In this document: positions 14,749 through 22,478 of the stretch, piece by piece
Position numbering within the stretch: the first letter of the stretch is position 1
Layout: each line of letters opens with the position of its first letter
Position numbers and translations under genes: made by a program
Source: Prevotellaceae bacterium UBA4359
GTDB lineage: Bacteria; Bacteroidota; Bacteroidia; Bacteroidales; Bacteroidaceae
Assembly: GCA_002393555.1 (NCBI GenBank)
Contig: DGSP01000050.1
Location: 1 to 27,634 of the forward strand
DNA: 27,634 nucleotides
Direction: 5' to 3'
The notes under the pieces: model-generated
Databases searched by the model: none
Told to the model about the DNA's origin: nothing
Seen by the model: the letters and a program-made list of their open reading frames with translations, nothing else

Positions 14749-15945
14749 ATGAACAATATGAAGACAACAAAAAGAATTCTGCTGACACTCGTTGCCATGA
14801 TGGCAATCGCTGTTCAGGCAAGTGCTATGCAGATTTTTGTTAAGACACTGACGGGAAAGACCATCACGCTCGATGTAGAGTCATCAGATTTGGTCTCTGC
14901 TGTGAAGGAAAAAATAGAAGATAAGGAGAACATCCCTGTCAACGAGCAGACTCTCGTCTTCGCAGGAAAGAAACTGGAGGATAGCAAGGACTTGGCTTAC
15001 TACAACATCCAGAAAGAGTCAACAGTCCACTTGTTAGTGACTCCTACTCCCACCCCTGTTGACGGTAAGACCAACGAGTGGACACTGAGGATGCCCGCCA
15101 GCGACATCGAACTGCAGGTGGAATACTACACCGACGAGGAGGTGGCTGAAATGGAAAGGGAGGCCGCCTTCACCGAGGGTGTGGAACTGGTGAAGAACCC
15201 CGACGGCACCTGGAGCCTCGCCTCCATGCCCGCCTTCGACGTGGAACTGCAAGTGGAATACTACACCGAACTGCTGGAAGGCGAGGCCAACGACTACACC
15301 GCCATCGGCGGCACGGCTGACATCTGGCTGGGCCGCACCCTGCAGGCAGGCGGCTACAACACCTTCGCCGTGCCCTTCGCCATCCCTGCCAGCAAGTATG
15401 CCGACTACAACCTGACCGCCGTGAAGAAACTGACCGACTCGGCGTTCGACAGCAAGACAGGCGAACTCTCGTTCACCTTCGCCGACGAGACGGAGGGCAT
15501 CGAGGCCGGCAAGCCCTACCTGGTGAAGGTGAGCGCCAACGTGGAGAACCCGACCTTCGACGGTGTGGCTGTCAGCGGCACAGCCGAGCCTGTCTCGACG
15601 GCATCCGTTGACTTCATCCCCACGCTGGGCGCAACCACCCTCACGGGCGACGTGAAGAGCCTCCTCTTCCTCGGCGGCTCGAACCGTCTCTACCATCCCC
15701 AAGAGAACGACCGGATGAAGGGCTTCCGCGCCTACTTCCTGCTGAAGGGTGAGGCATTGGCCAATGTCCGCTCCTTCGCCATCGACTTCGGCGACGGCAT
15801 GACCACGGGCATCATCGAGGTGACCGCCCCGACGGGAAAGGCCGTGGATGAAGGCACCTACACGCTGGATGGCCGCCGCCTCAGCGGAGAGCCTGTCATG
15901 AAGGGCGTGTATATCAGGAACGGCAAGAAAGTGATTGTAAAATAG
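14749..15945 (+). CDS. Secreted protein with N-terminal ubiquitin domain
   Basis: A 398-residue exported chimera. The signal peptide ends ...AVQASA at residue 26. Cleavage there exposes MQIFVKTLTGKTITL, the exact N-terminus of eukaryotic ubiquitin. Residues 27-96 match human ubiquitin at 48 of 70 positions (hand alignment). Lys 6, 11, 27, 29, 33, 48 and 63 are all kept, as are Leu8 and His68; Ile44 is Val and Val70 is Leu. The LRLRGG tail is replaced by a Thr-Pro linker (VTPTPTPVDGKT). Two copies of MPA-x-D-[IV]-ELQVEYYT (about 115-128 and 160-173) follow. The remaining part is predicted beta and ends YTLDGRRL...GVYIRNGKKVIVK, resembling short Bacteroidota sorting tails. The ubiquitin part is AT-richer than the rest. 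An in-frame ATG at 14758 is an equally plausible start. The known comparison is the secreted B. fragilis ubiquitin homologue (BfUbb). Confidence 0.93.
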   Translation: MNNMKTTKRILLTLVAMMAIAVQASAMQIFVKTLTGKTITLDVESSDLVSAVKEKIEDKENIPVNEQTLVFAGKKLEDSKDLAYYNIQKESTVHLLVTPTPTPVDGKTNEWTLRMPASDIELQVEYYTDEEVAEMEREAAFTEGVELVKNPDGTWSLASMPAFDVELQVEYYTELLEGEANDYTAIGGTADIWLGRTLQAGGYNTFAVPFAIPASKYADYNLTAVKKLTDSAFDSKTGELSFTFADETEGIEAGKPYLVKVSANVENPTFDGVAVSGTAEPVSTASVDFIPTLGATTLTGDVKSLLFLGGSNRLYHPQENDRMKGFRAYFLLKGEALANVRSFAIDFGDGMTTGIIEVTAPTGKAVDEGTYTLDGRRLSGEPVMKGVYIRNGKKVIVK

Positions 15946-15961
15946 AAAGGAGAATCAGATT

Positions 15962-16162
15962 ATGAAGAAAAAAGAATATAAGAAGCCCGAACTGCAGGTG
16001 ATGTTCCTGCACCAGCAGACGCAGATGCTGATTGGTTCGCCCATGAGCGTGAAGGCCACGGGCCTTGATGCCAACGAAGTGTTCTTCCTCGGTGATGAAC
16101 CTGACCCCACCAGTGGCGATGGCGACCCCAAGAGCCGCAACGCCTGGGAGGAGGCTTGGTGA
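15962..16162 (+). CDS. Small peptide downstream of the ubiquitin-domain gene
   Basis: A 66-residue protein, 16 bases after the ubiquitin-domain gene and before a strong terminator, so probably co-transcribed. It begins MKKKEYKKPELQV, followed by a short hydrophobic/Gln-rich stretch (MFLHQQTQMLIGSP) and an acidic, Gly/Asp/Pro-rich tail ending NAWEEAW. It has no classical signal peptide or transmembrane helix. I recall many Prevotella and Bacteroides small ORFs with a K-K-x-Y-x-K-P-E start next to secreted-protein genes, but no assigned function. The basic leader plus variable acidic tail is reminiscent of a precursor peptide, without proof. No maturation enzyme lies nearby. Confidence 0.75.
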   Translation: MKKKEYKKPELQVMFLHQQTQMLIGSPMSVKATGLDANEVFFLGDEPDPTSGDGDPKSRNAWEEAW

Positions 16163-16166
16163 TAGC

Positions 16167-16203
16167 ACGGGGGTGTGTCAAAATGATACACCCCCGTCTT
16201 TTT
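16167..16203 (+). terminator. Strong intrinsic terminator
   Basis: A 14-bp stem (ACGGGGGTGTGTCA at 16167-16180 with TGATACACCCCCGT at 16184-16197, one G-T wobble) and an AAA loop are followed by CTTTTT. It starts 5 bases after the small peptide gene and ends the ubiquitin-domain transcript. Confidence 0.92.
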
Positions 16204-16206
16204 CGC

Positions 16207-16227
16207 TCTCCACTCTTCACTTTTCAC
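16207..16227 (-). repeat. Short heptamer array (GTGAARA)
   Basis: Three consecutive 7-base units, TCTCCAC, TCTTCAC and TTTTCAC (minus-strand GTGGAGA, GTGAAGA, GTGAAAA). The same units occur at 1926-1939 and, in the other orientation, at 12008-12021. Confidence 0.65.
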
Positions 16228-16299
16228 TTAATATACCCCAATATCCTATAAAATCCGTTAAAATCGGGCTTAACGTTTCGTAGATGCAAAAATTGTTCG

Positions 16300-16307
16300 T
16301 AATTTTG
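16300..16307 (+). promoter_or_regulatory. -7 element of the envelope operon
   Basis: TAATTTTG fits TAnnTTTG, and TTTC at 16276-16279 sits 20 bases upstream as a weak -33 element. Transcription would begin near 16314, about 25 bases before the lipoprotein ATG at 16339. It probably drives the operon from the DUF6242 gene through murI. Confidence 0.65.
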
Positions 16308-16338
16308 CATCGTTTTGTATATTGGCTTATTACGAACA

Positions 16339-17697
16339 ATGAAGAAAACAGATATAAAGAACCTGCTTGCCGCTGTGGCAGTGATGATGACTACGCTGGT
16401 GGCTCTGCCCTCCTGCCTGAGCGACAACAACGGGACATCCACATCATCCGACTGCGCCATCGTGGACTTTTCGGTGAGCAACATCACCAGTTACGTGACC
16501 GAAAAGAAGTATGACAGCAAGGGCAACGCCACCGACACGATTGTGTCCCGCGTGACGCTGGGAAGCGACATCCACTTCAACATCGACCAAGTGAACAACC
16601 GCATCCACGTGATTGACTCGCTGCCCAACTGGGTAGATATCACTGCCGTGGTGCCTTCCTACACCAGTTTCGGCTCGGTGTATCTGAAGACCGAGACAGG
16701 CGACGGCCCCTACAGCCGACTCTTCTCGGGCGTTGACTCCATCGACTTCAGCGAGACGGTGCAACTGCTCTGTGTCTCGACCGACGGCCTGGCAGAAAGA
16801 ATCTACGAGGTGGACATCTTCAAGCATAAGGCACAGACGGACACTCTCGAATGGAAAGAGGCCACCGCCAATCTCGCCATCAAGGGCGAAAGCAAGGCTT
16901 TCTGTGCAGACGGCAAGGTGTTCCTTTTCGCCAAAAACGCTGACGGCAACGACATCGTGACGGTGGCCGACAACCACGACTACACCGAGTGGAGCGCACC
17001 TGTCACCATCCCCGTGCAGAGCGGCTCCATCGTCCGCTTCAACGGACAATTCTACGGACTCACCACCGACGGATACATCTACTCCTCCACCCCCGACCTC
17101 ATGGCCGCCTCGTGGGAGAAGGCATGCGACCAAAAGGTGGAGAGCCTGCTGGCTGCCGACGACTACTACCTCTATGCCTACGACGGCATCGCCATCATCG
17201 GCTCCAGCAACCTCGAAGAGTGGGAACAGCAGGGCATGACTGACCTTCCTCTCCTGCCCGAAACCTGCATCGCCTCCATTTCCTATCCCTCAAAGACCAA
17301 CAGCAACATCCAGACAGCCGTCATGGTTGGCCTCTCCAGCCAGAACACCGAGAACGGAGTGACTTGGCACAAGGTGTCCTCGCTCGAAAAGGCCACCAAC
17401 CAGGCCTGGGCCTACATACAGGTGACAAACGACAACCCCTTCGGCATGCCGTACCTCAATCACCTCAGCATCACCTACTACGACAACGCCATCTTTGCCA
17501 TCGGCGCAGAAGAAGGCACGTACAAGTACCTCTACCGCTCCGACGACAACGGCATCAGTTGGCATCCGCTCACAGCCAAGTATCCTCTGCCCAAAGGACT
17601 TGAAGCCGAAAACGGAGCCGCCAGCATCGTGGCCACCGAGGAGGAACTCTGGATTATTCAGGAAAACGGCAAGGTATGGAAAGGCTCTATGCAATAA
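16339..17697 (+). CDS. DUF6242 domain lipoprotein
   Basis: A 452-residue predicted lipoprotein. The signal ends in the lipobox LPSC with Cys at about residue 26, followed by LSDNNG, so it would be lipid-anchored in the envelope. The first ~130 residues (DCAIVDFSVSNI, VDSIDFSETVQLL) match the Bacteroidota DUF6242 N-terminal domain. The rest (about 150-450) is a series of beta blades with Asp-box-like segments such as YRSDDNGISWHPLT, consistent with a beta-propeller. Its role is unknown; location at the head of the uppS-bamA-skp operon suggests envelope biogenesis. The ATG at 16339 is chosen over the upstream 16315 start because it begins the signal peptide and follows the predicted transcription start. 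The gene overlaps the next by 22 bases. Confidence 0.82.
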   Translation: MKKTDIKNLLAAVAVMMTTLVALPSCLSDNNGTSTSSDCAIVDFSVSNITSYVTEKKYDSKGNATDTIVSRVTLGSDIHFNIDQVNNRIHVIDSLPNWVDITAVVPSYTSFGSVYLKTETGDGPYSRLFSGVDSIDFSETVQLLCVSTDGLAERIYEVDIFKHKAQTDTLEWKEATANLAIKGESKAFCADGKVFLFAKNADGNDIVTVADNHDYTEWSAPVTIPVQSGSIVRFNGQFYGLTTDGYIYSSTPDLMAASWEKACDQKVESLLAADDYYLYAYDGIAIIGSSNLEEWEQQGMTDLPLLPETCIASISYPSKTNSNIQTAVMVGLSSQNTENGVTWHKVSSLEKATNQAWAYIQVTNDNPFGMPYLNHLSITYYDNAIFAIGAEEGTYKYLYRSDDNGISWHPLTAKYPLPKGLEAENGAASIVATEEELWIIQENGKVWKGSMQ

Positions 17698-18356
17698 TCT
17701 TCTCCGTCCTGCTGCCCTTCATGAGCATCGGATGCCTGCACACCAACGCCCAAGAACTGGAATACGCTCTGGAACTGGGTGCGATGGGAGGGCCGGGCTT
17801 CTACATGGGCGACGCCAACCTCAACGGGTTCTACAAGAACGTCACGATGGGAGGCGGCCTGATGGGAAGGTATAACATCAACCCGCGCATGGCCCTGAAG
17901 TTCGACATCGCCTATGGCAACATCAAGGGCGACGCATCGAAGGAGAAGAACAAGTTTCCCGAGGCAGAAGGAAGAGAATGGAAGTTCAACAAACCGCTGA
18001 TAGACATCGGCTGCCAATATGAGATGAACTTCTGGGGCTACGGCACAGGAACAGGCTACAAGGGCAGCAAGCGACTGGCACCCTACATCCAGGCGGGACT
18101 CGGATTCACCGTCTGCAACAAGACGCTGACCATGAACATCCCCATTGGCTTTGGCGTGAAATACAAGGTCGCCCCACGAGTGAACGTGGGCCTGGACTGG
18201 ACCATGCGATTCTCGATGAGCGACAAACTCGACGGCATCGAAGACCCCTACCGCATCAAGAGCGGATTCCTGAAAAACAAGGACAGTTACTCGTGGACGA
18301 TGGTCTATCTATCCTACGACCTCTGCCCCAAATACCGCAAGTGCAACAACGACTAA
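17676..18356 (+). CDS. DUF6089 family outer-membrane beta-barrel protein
   Basis: A 226-residue protein with a signal peptide (MERLYAIIFSVLLPFMSIGC..., ending NAQ at about residue 26) and a short 8-strand-like barrel: ELGAMGGPGFYMGD, GGGLMGRYNINPRMAL, APYIQAGLGFTV, GFGVKYKVAPRVNVGLDW. This matches the Bacteroidota DUF6089 pattern, commonly found directly upstream of uppS and bamA. Function is unknown. The start lies inside the end of the DUF6242 gene (22-base overlap), indicating translational coupling. The end is followed after 15 bases by uppS. Confidence 0.85.
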   Translation: MERLYAIIFSVLLPFMSIGCLHTNAQELEYALELGAMGGPGFYMGDANLNGFYKNVTMGGGLMGRYNINPRMALKFDIAYGNIKGDASKEKNKFPEAEGREWKFNKPLIDIGCQYEMNFWGYGTGTGYKGSKRLAPYIQAGLGFTVCNKTLTMNIPIGFGVKYKVAPRVNVGLDWTMRFSMSDKLDGIEDPYRIKSGFLKNKDSYSWTMVYLSYDLCPKYRKCNND

Positions 18357-18371
18357 CAACGACACAGAAAA

Positions 18372-19121
18372 ATGTATAAGGAACAACTGGATATGACACG
18401 CATACCGCGCCACATCGCCATCATCATGGACGGCAATGGGCGCTGGGCGCAGGCACGAGGGAAAGAACGCACCTACGGACACCAGGCGGGAGCCGAACGC
18501 GTACACCACATCATGGAGGAAGCCACCAGGCTCGGCGTGGATTATCTAACCCTTTACACTTTCTCCACCGAAAACTGGAACCGCCCCGAGACGGAAGTGG
18601 CCGCACTCATGTCGCTCCTGCTCCAGCATCTGGAGGAAGAACTCTTCATGAAGAACAATGACCGATTCCGCGTCATCGGCGACATCGGACGACTGCCGAA
18701 AGTGGTGCAGGATGCCTGCCGACACCTGGAGGAACGGACGAAAAACAACACGGGAACCTGCATGGTGCTGGCACTCAGTTACTCCTCCAAGTGGGAAATC
18801 ACCGACACCGTCAGACGCATCGCCCAACAAGTCAAAGACGGACAACTGAACCCGGAGGACATCACGGAACAGACCATCAGCGAGAACCTCGCCACCCACT
18901 TCATGCCAGACCCCGAACTGATGATTCGCACGGGCGGCGAAGAGCGTCTGAGCAACTACCTGCTGTGGCAATGCGCCTACTCCGAGTTTTACTTCACACC
19001 CACCTACTGGCCCGACTTCGACGAAGAGGAACTCTGCAAGGCCATCGTCGATTATCAGGGACGGCAACGCCGCTTTGGCAAGACGGGCGAACAAGTGACC
19101 GAAAAGCAAACAGCCCAATAG
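18372..19121 (+). CDS. uppS: Isoprenyl (undecaprenyl diphosphate) synthase
   Basis: A cis-prenyltransferase that condenses isopentenyl diphosphate onto farnesyl diphosphate to make the C55 lipid carrier for peptidoglycan and O-antigen. The length of 249 residues is typical. The catalytic aspartate lies in IAIIMDGNGRWA (about residues 16-27). GHQAGAE is the conserved His motif, YTFSTENWNRP is the third block, and LMIRTGGEERLSNYLLWQ with YSEFYFTPTYWPDF are the C-terminal substrate-binding blocks. The frame stays open for 22 codons after the TAG stop (to TAA at 19188), encoding a charged tail. An in-frame ATG at residue 8 is also possible as the start. Confidence 0.97.
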   Translation: MYKEQLDMTRIPRHIAIIMDGNGRWAQARGKERTYGHQAGAERVHHIMEEATRLGVDYLTLYTFSTENWNRPETEVAALMSLLLQHLEEELFMKNNDRFRVIGDIGRLPKVVQDACRHLEERTKNNTGTCMVLALSYSSKWEITDTVRRIAQQVKDGQLNPEDITEQTISENLATHFMPDPELMIRTGGEERLSNYLLWQCAYSEFYFTPTYWPDFDEEELCKAIVDYQGRQRRFGKTGEQVTEKQTAQ

Positions 19122-19213
19122 GCGGCTGAGAAGAAAGCGCGCGAGCAAGTGGCTGGAAAACAGCAGCAACACACTGAACTAAAAAGATAAAGACACATAT
19201 TTATATAATATAC

Positions 19214-21841
19214 ATGAGGATTCTAAAATTCATCATACTCACTTCCGCCCTTCTGCTGACTTCGCTATCATCGATGAAAGCGCAGGTGCAGACCAAGCCT
19301 ACCGTAGTGTATGGAAAAAGCCAGAAGTACGAGATTGGCGGAATCAATGTGGAAGGCGTGAAAAACTATGAGGACTATGTTCTCATCGGCCTTTCGGGAC
19401 TCACCGTGGGCGAACGAGTCTCGCTGCCAGGCGACGAAATCACCGAGGCTATCAAACGCTACTGGAAACACGGACTCTTCTCCAATGTGAGCATCGAGGC
19501 CGACAGCATCGTGGACGAAAAGGTTTATCTGACCATCCATCTGACCATGCGTCCCCGTGTGTCGCAACTGAACATCAACGGTGTGAAAAAGTCGGAGCAT
19601 GACGACTTGCAGGAGAAAATCGGCCTGGTGAAAGGCAACCAGTTGACGCCCAACATGATTGACAAGGCGAAAATCGTCATCAAGAGATACTTTGAAGAAA
19701 AGGGATTCAAGAACGCCGAGGTGGATATCGTGCAGCGCGACGACCCTGCCCAAGACAACCAACTGATTGTCGATGTGAACATTGACAAAAAGGAGAAGGT
19801 GAAGGTGAACAAAATCTTCATCACAGGAAATAAGAACCTCGCAACCAAGAAGTTCCACGGCGGATTCTTCTCGGGAGGTCTGCTGAAGAAGACCAACGAA
19901 AAGGGCTTCAAGAGCCTCTTCAAGGCCAAAAAGTTCATCAAGGAAAAGTATGAAGAGGACAAGGAACGAGTGATTGAAAAGTACAATGAACTCGGCTATC
20001 GCGATGCCTACATCTATGCCGACAGCGTGGTGGACATCGGCAATAACCTCGTCAACGTCTATATCCACATCGACGAAGGCATCAAGTACTATGTGCGCGA
20101 CATCCGCTGGGTGGGCAACACCATCTTCAACACCGAAGTGCTGGACAGAACCCTGCAGATGAAGCGGGGAGATGTCTATAACAAGACCCACATCGACGAG
20201 CGTCTGCACAAAGACGACCTGTCTGTGAGCAACCTCTACTTCAACGATGGCTATGTGTTCAACCAAGTGAACGAGGTGGAGGCTGATGTGGACGGCGATT
20301 CCATCGACCTCGAAATCCGCATCTACGAGGGCATTCAGGCAGCCATCAACAAGATTAAGATTTACGGCAACACCCGTGTGTATGAAGAGGTGATTCGCCG
20401 CGAACTCCTGCTCAAGCCCGGCGACCTGTTCAACATGGATGCCTACAAGATGACCTATCAGGAGATTGCCCAGATGGGACACTTCGACCCTGAGCAAATC
20501 GAGTTCAATCCAGTGCCCGACCGCGTGAACGGCACGGTGGACCTGAACCTCGGACTCGTGCCGAAAGCCAGCGACCAGATTGAGTTCTCGCTGGGTTGGG
20601 GACAGACGGGTATCATCGGAAAGGTGGGCCTGAAATTCACCAACTTCTCCCTGCGCAACCTCTTTGGCAAGAACCGCAACCATCGTGGCATCATTCCGCA
20701 AGGCGATGCACAGGAACTGGAACTGAGTGCCTCCACCAACGGACGCTACTACCAGTCGTACAGCATCTCGTTTGTCGATCCCTGGTTTGGCCGCAAACGT
20801 CCTAACCAGTTCTCCGTCAGTGCCTTCTTCTCGCGCCAGACCGACGTGAGCAGCCACTACTACAACAACAACTACTACAACAACTACTACTCCATGCTCT
20901 ATGGTGTGGGCAACTACAACAGCAGTTACTACAACAACTACTCCAGTTACTACGACCCCGACAAGTACATCGAACTGTTCGGCCTGAGCATCGGCTTCGG
21001 CAAGCGTCTCACCTGGCCCGACAACAACTTCCGCTTCACGGCATCGCTGGGCTACACACGCTACATGATGAAGGACTGGGAATACTTCATCATCCAGAAC
21101 GGTAACTGTAACAACATCAACATAACGCTCAACCTGTCGCGCTCGTCCATCAGCAACCCCATGTTCCCACGCAACGGTTCGCAAATCAGCGCATCGGTGG
21201 CCTTCACACCGCCCTACTCTCTCTTCGATGGTGTCGATTATGCCTCGATGGCCACCGACTACCAGAACGTCAACTATCAGCGCGACATGAGCCGCAAGTA
21301 CAGGTGGATTGAGTACCACAAGTGGAAGTTCAACTCCCGCTTCTACACACCACTCAGCAACGGCAGCAAGTGCTTCGTGCTGATGACCCGCTTCGACTTC
21401 GGTCTGTTGGGCAGTTACAGCAAGTACAAGAAGTCGCCATTTGAGACCTTCTATGTGGGCGGCGACGGTATGTCGGGCTACTCCTCCACCTACTACTCCG
21501 AAACTATCGGCCTGCGCGGCTACGACAACGGTGCCCTCACTCAGGGCTACAACTACGGCTATGCCTACGACCGCATGACCCTCGAACTCCGCTATCCCCT
21601 CATGCTCAACGGCTCCACGAACATCTATGCCCTCGCCTTTGCCGAAGCAGGTAATGCCTGGACCGAAATCAGAAAGTTCAACCCCTTCGACATGAAGCGT
21701 TCGGCTGGTATCGGTGTGCGCCTCTTCCTCCCGATGGTCGGCCTGATGGGTATTGACTGGGCCTACGGCTTCGACAACATCAACGGCTCGAAGAACTACA
21801 GCGGAAGCCAGTTCCACTTCATCCTCGGCCAAGAGTTCTAA
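19214..21841 (+). CDS. bamA: Outer membrane protein assembly factor BamA
   Basis: The essential Omp85 insertase of the outer membrane, 875 residues. A signal peptide ends at about residue 24 (MKAQ). Five POTRA repeats occupy about 40-450, recognisable from INVEGVKNYEDYVL, LNINGVKKSEHD, KIFITGNKNLATKKF, IRWVGNTIFNTEVL and IKIYGNTRVYEEVIRREL. The C-terminal barrel (about 455-875) ends ...FHFILGQEF with a terminal Phe. The conserved loop-6 VRGF-type motif appears as GLRGYDNG (about 774-781). An unusual Tyr/Asn-rich segment (about residues 545-585) lies in the barrel region. The gene is followed by a CTAG nonamer array and then the skp-like genes, the standard Bacteroidota order. Confidence 0.96.
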   Translation: MRILKFIILTSALLLTSLSSMKAQVQTKPTVVYGKSQKYEIGGINVEGVKNYEDYVLIGLSGLTVGERVSLPGDEITEAIKRYWKHGLFSNVSIEADSIVDEKVYLTIHLTMRPRVSQLNINGVKKSEHDDLQEKIGLVKGNQLTPNMIDKAKIVIKRYFEEKGFKNAEVDIVQRDDPAQDNQLIVDVNIDKKEKVKVNKIFITGNKNLATKKFHGGFFSGGLLKKTNEKGFKSLFKAKKFIKEKYEEDKERVIEKYNELGYRDAYIYADSVVDIGNNLVNVYIHIDEGIKYYVRDIRWVGNTIFNTEVLDRTLQMKRGDVYNKTHIDERLHKDDLSVSNLYFNDGYVFNQVNEVEADVDGDSIDLEIRIYEGIQAAINKIKIYGNTRVYEEVIRRELLLKPGDLFNMDAYKMTYQEIAQMGHFDPEQIEFNPVPDRVNGTVDLNLGLVPKASDQIEFSLGWGQTGIIGKVGLKFTNFSLRNLFGKNRNHRGIIPQGDAQELELSASTNGRYYQSYSISFVDPWFGRKRPNQFSVSAFFSRQTDVSSHYYNNNYYNNYYSMLYGVGNYNSSYYNNYSSYYDPDKYIELFGLSIGFGKRLTWPDNNFRFTASLGYTRYMMKDWEYFIIQNGNCNNINITLNLSRSSISNPMFPRNGSQISASVAFTPPYSLFDGVDYASMATDYQNVNYQRDMSRKYRWIEYHKWKFNSRFYTPLSNGSKCFVLMTRFDFGLLGSYSKYKKSPFETFYVGGDGMSGYSSTYYSETIGLRGYDNGALTQGYNYGYAYDRMTLELRYPLMLNGSTNIYALAFAEAGNAWTEIRKFNPFDMKRSAGIGVRLFLPMVGLMGIDWAYGFDNINGSKNYSGSQFHFILGQEF

Positions 21842-21845
21842 CCAG

Positions 21846-21930
21846 CCACCAGCCCACGCGCTGGGCGATTCTATAACTAGATAGGCTAGATAATCTAGAT
21901 AGGCTAGACAGACTAGAAAAACTAGAACTA
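21846..21930 (+). repeat. 25-base conserved block plus CTAG nonamer array (first copy)
   Basis: A 25-base block (21846-21870, containing GCCCA-CGCGC-TGGGC, a possible small hairpin) is followed by six 9-base units. Each begins with CTAG at 21877, 21886, 21895, 21904, 21913 and 21922, exactly 9 bases apart. The identical block and a longer array recur at 22479-22604. The region starts five bases after the bamA stop. Confidence 0.9.
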
Positions 21931-21962
21931 ACAAAACTGAAAAATAAAGAAGAAAACTGAAT

Positions 21963-22475
21963 ATGAAGAAACTACTTTTGACATTGACCGTGCTGGTGGC
22001 TTCCATCGCCGCCAACGCACAGAAGTTCGCCCTTGTCGATATGGAGTACATTCTCAAGAATGTGCCTGCCTACGAGCGTGCCAACGAGCAACTCAACCAA
22101 GTGTCGAAGAAATGGGAAGGTGAGGTGGAGGCTCTGCTCAACGAGGCTGAGACACTCTACAAGAAGTACCAGTCGGAGTCGGTCTTCCTCTCCGATGCCC
22201 AAAAGACCAAGGCCGAAGAGGCTATCATGGCCAAGGAGAAAGAGGCCAGCGACCTGAAAAAGAAATACTTCGGCAGCGAAGGCGAACTCTACAAGAAGCG
22301 TCAGAGCCTCCTCGCTCCCATCCAGGACGAGATTTACAATGCGGTGAAGGACATCTGCGACCAGAAGGGCTATCAGTTGGTGCTCGACCGCGCTTCGGGC
22401 GGCAGCATCATCTATGCCTCGCCCAAAATCGACATCAGCGAAGAGGTGCTCACCAAACTGGGCTACGCCTACTAA
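21963..22475 (+). CDS. OmpH/Skp family periplasmic chaperone (first copy)
   Basis: A 170-residue Skp-like chaperone that would hold unfolded outer-membrane proteins in the periplasm for BamA. The signal peptide ends ANAQ (about residue 19). The family start, KFALVDMEYILKNVPAYE, follows directly. A Lys/Glu-rich helical hairpin (about 45-130) forms the predicted coiled-coil tentacle. The C-terminal strand is GYQLVLDRASGGSIIYASPKID. It is the first of three adjacent Skp-like genes after bamA and lies between two CTAG nonamer arrays. Confidence 0.92.
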   Translation: MKKLLLTLTVLVASIAANAQKFALVDMEYILKNVPAYERANEQLNQVSKKWEGEVEALLNEAETLYKKYQSESVFLSDAQKTKAEEAIMAKEKEASDLKKKYFGSEGELYKKRQSLLAPIQDEIYNAVKDICDQKGYQLVLDRASGGSIIYASPKIDISEEVLTKLGYAY

Positions 22476-22478
22476 CCA

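Noticed and set aside
15962..16162. Bacteriocin or RiPP precursor call for the small peptide
   Set aside because: No maturation enzyme or transporter is nearby and there is no double-glycine cleavage site; kept as a hypothetical protein.
19268..22057. 929-codon minus-strand open frame opposite bamA
   Set aside because: Antisense shadow of bamA; Val/Ala/His-rich low-information translation, with no motifs.
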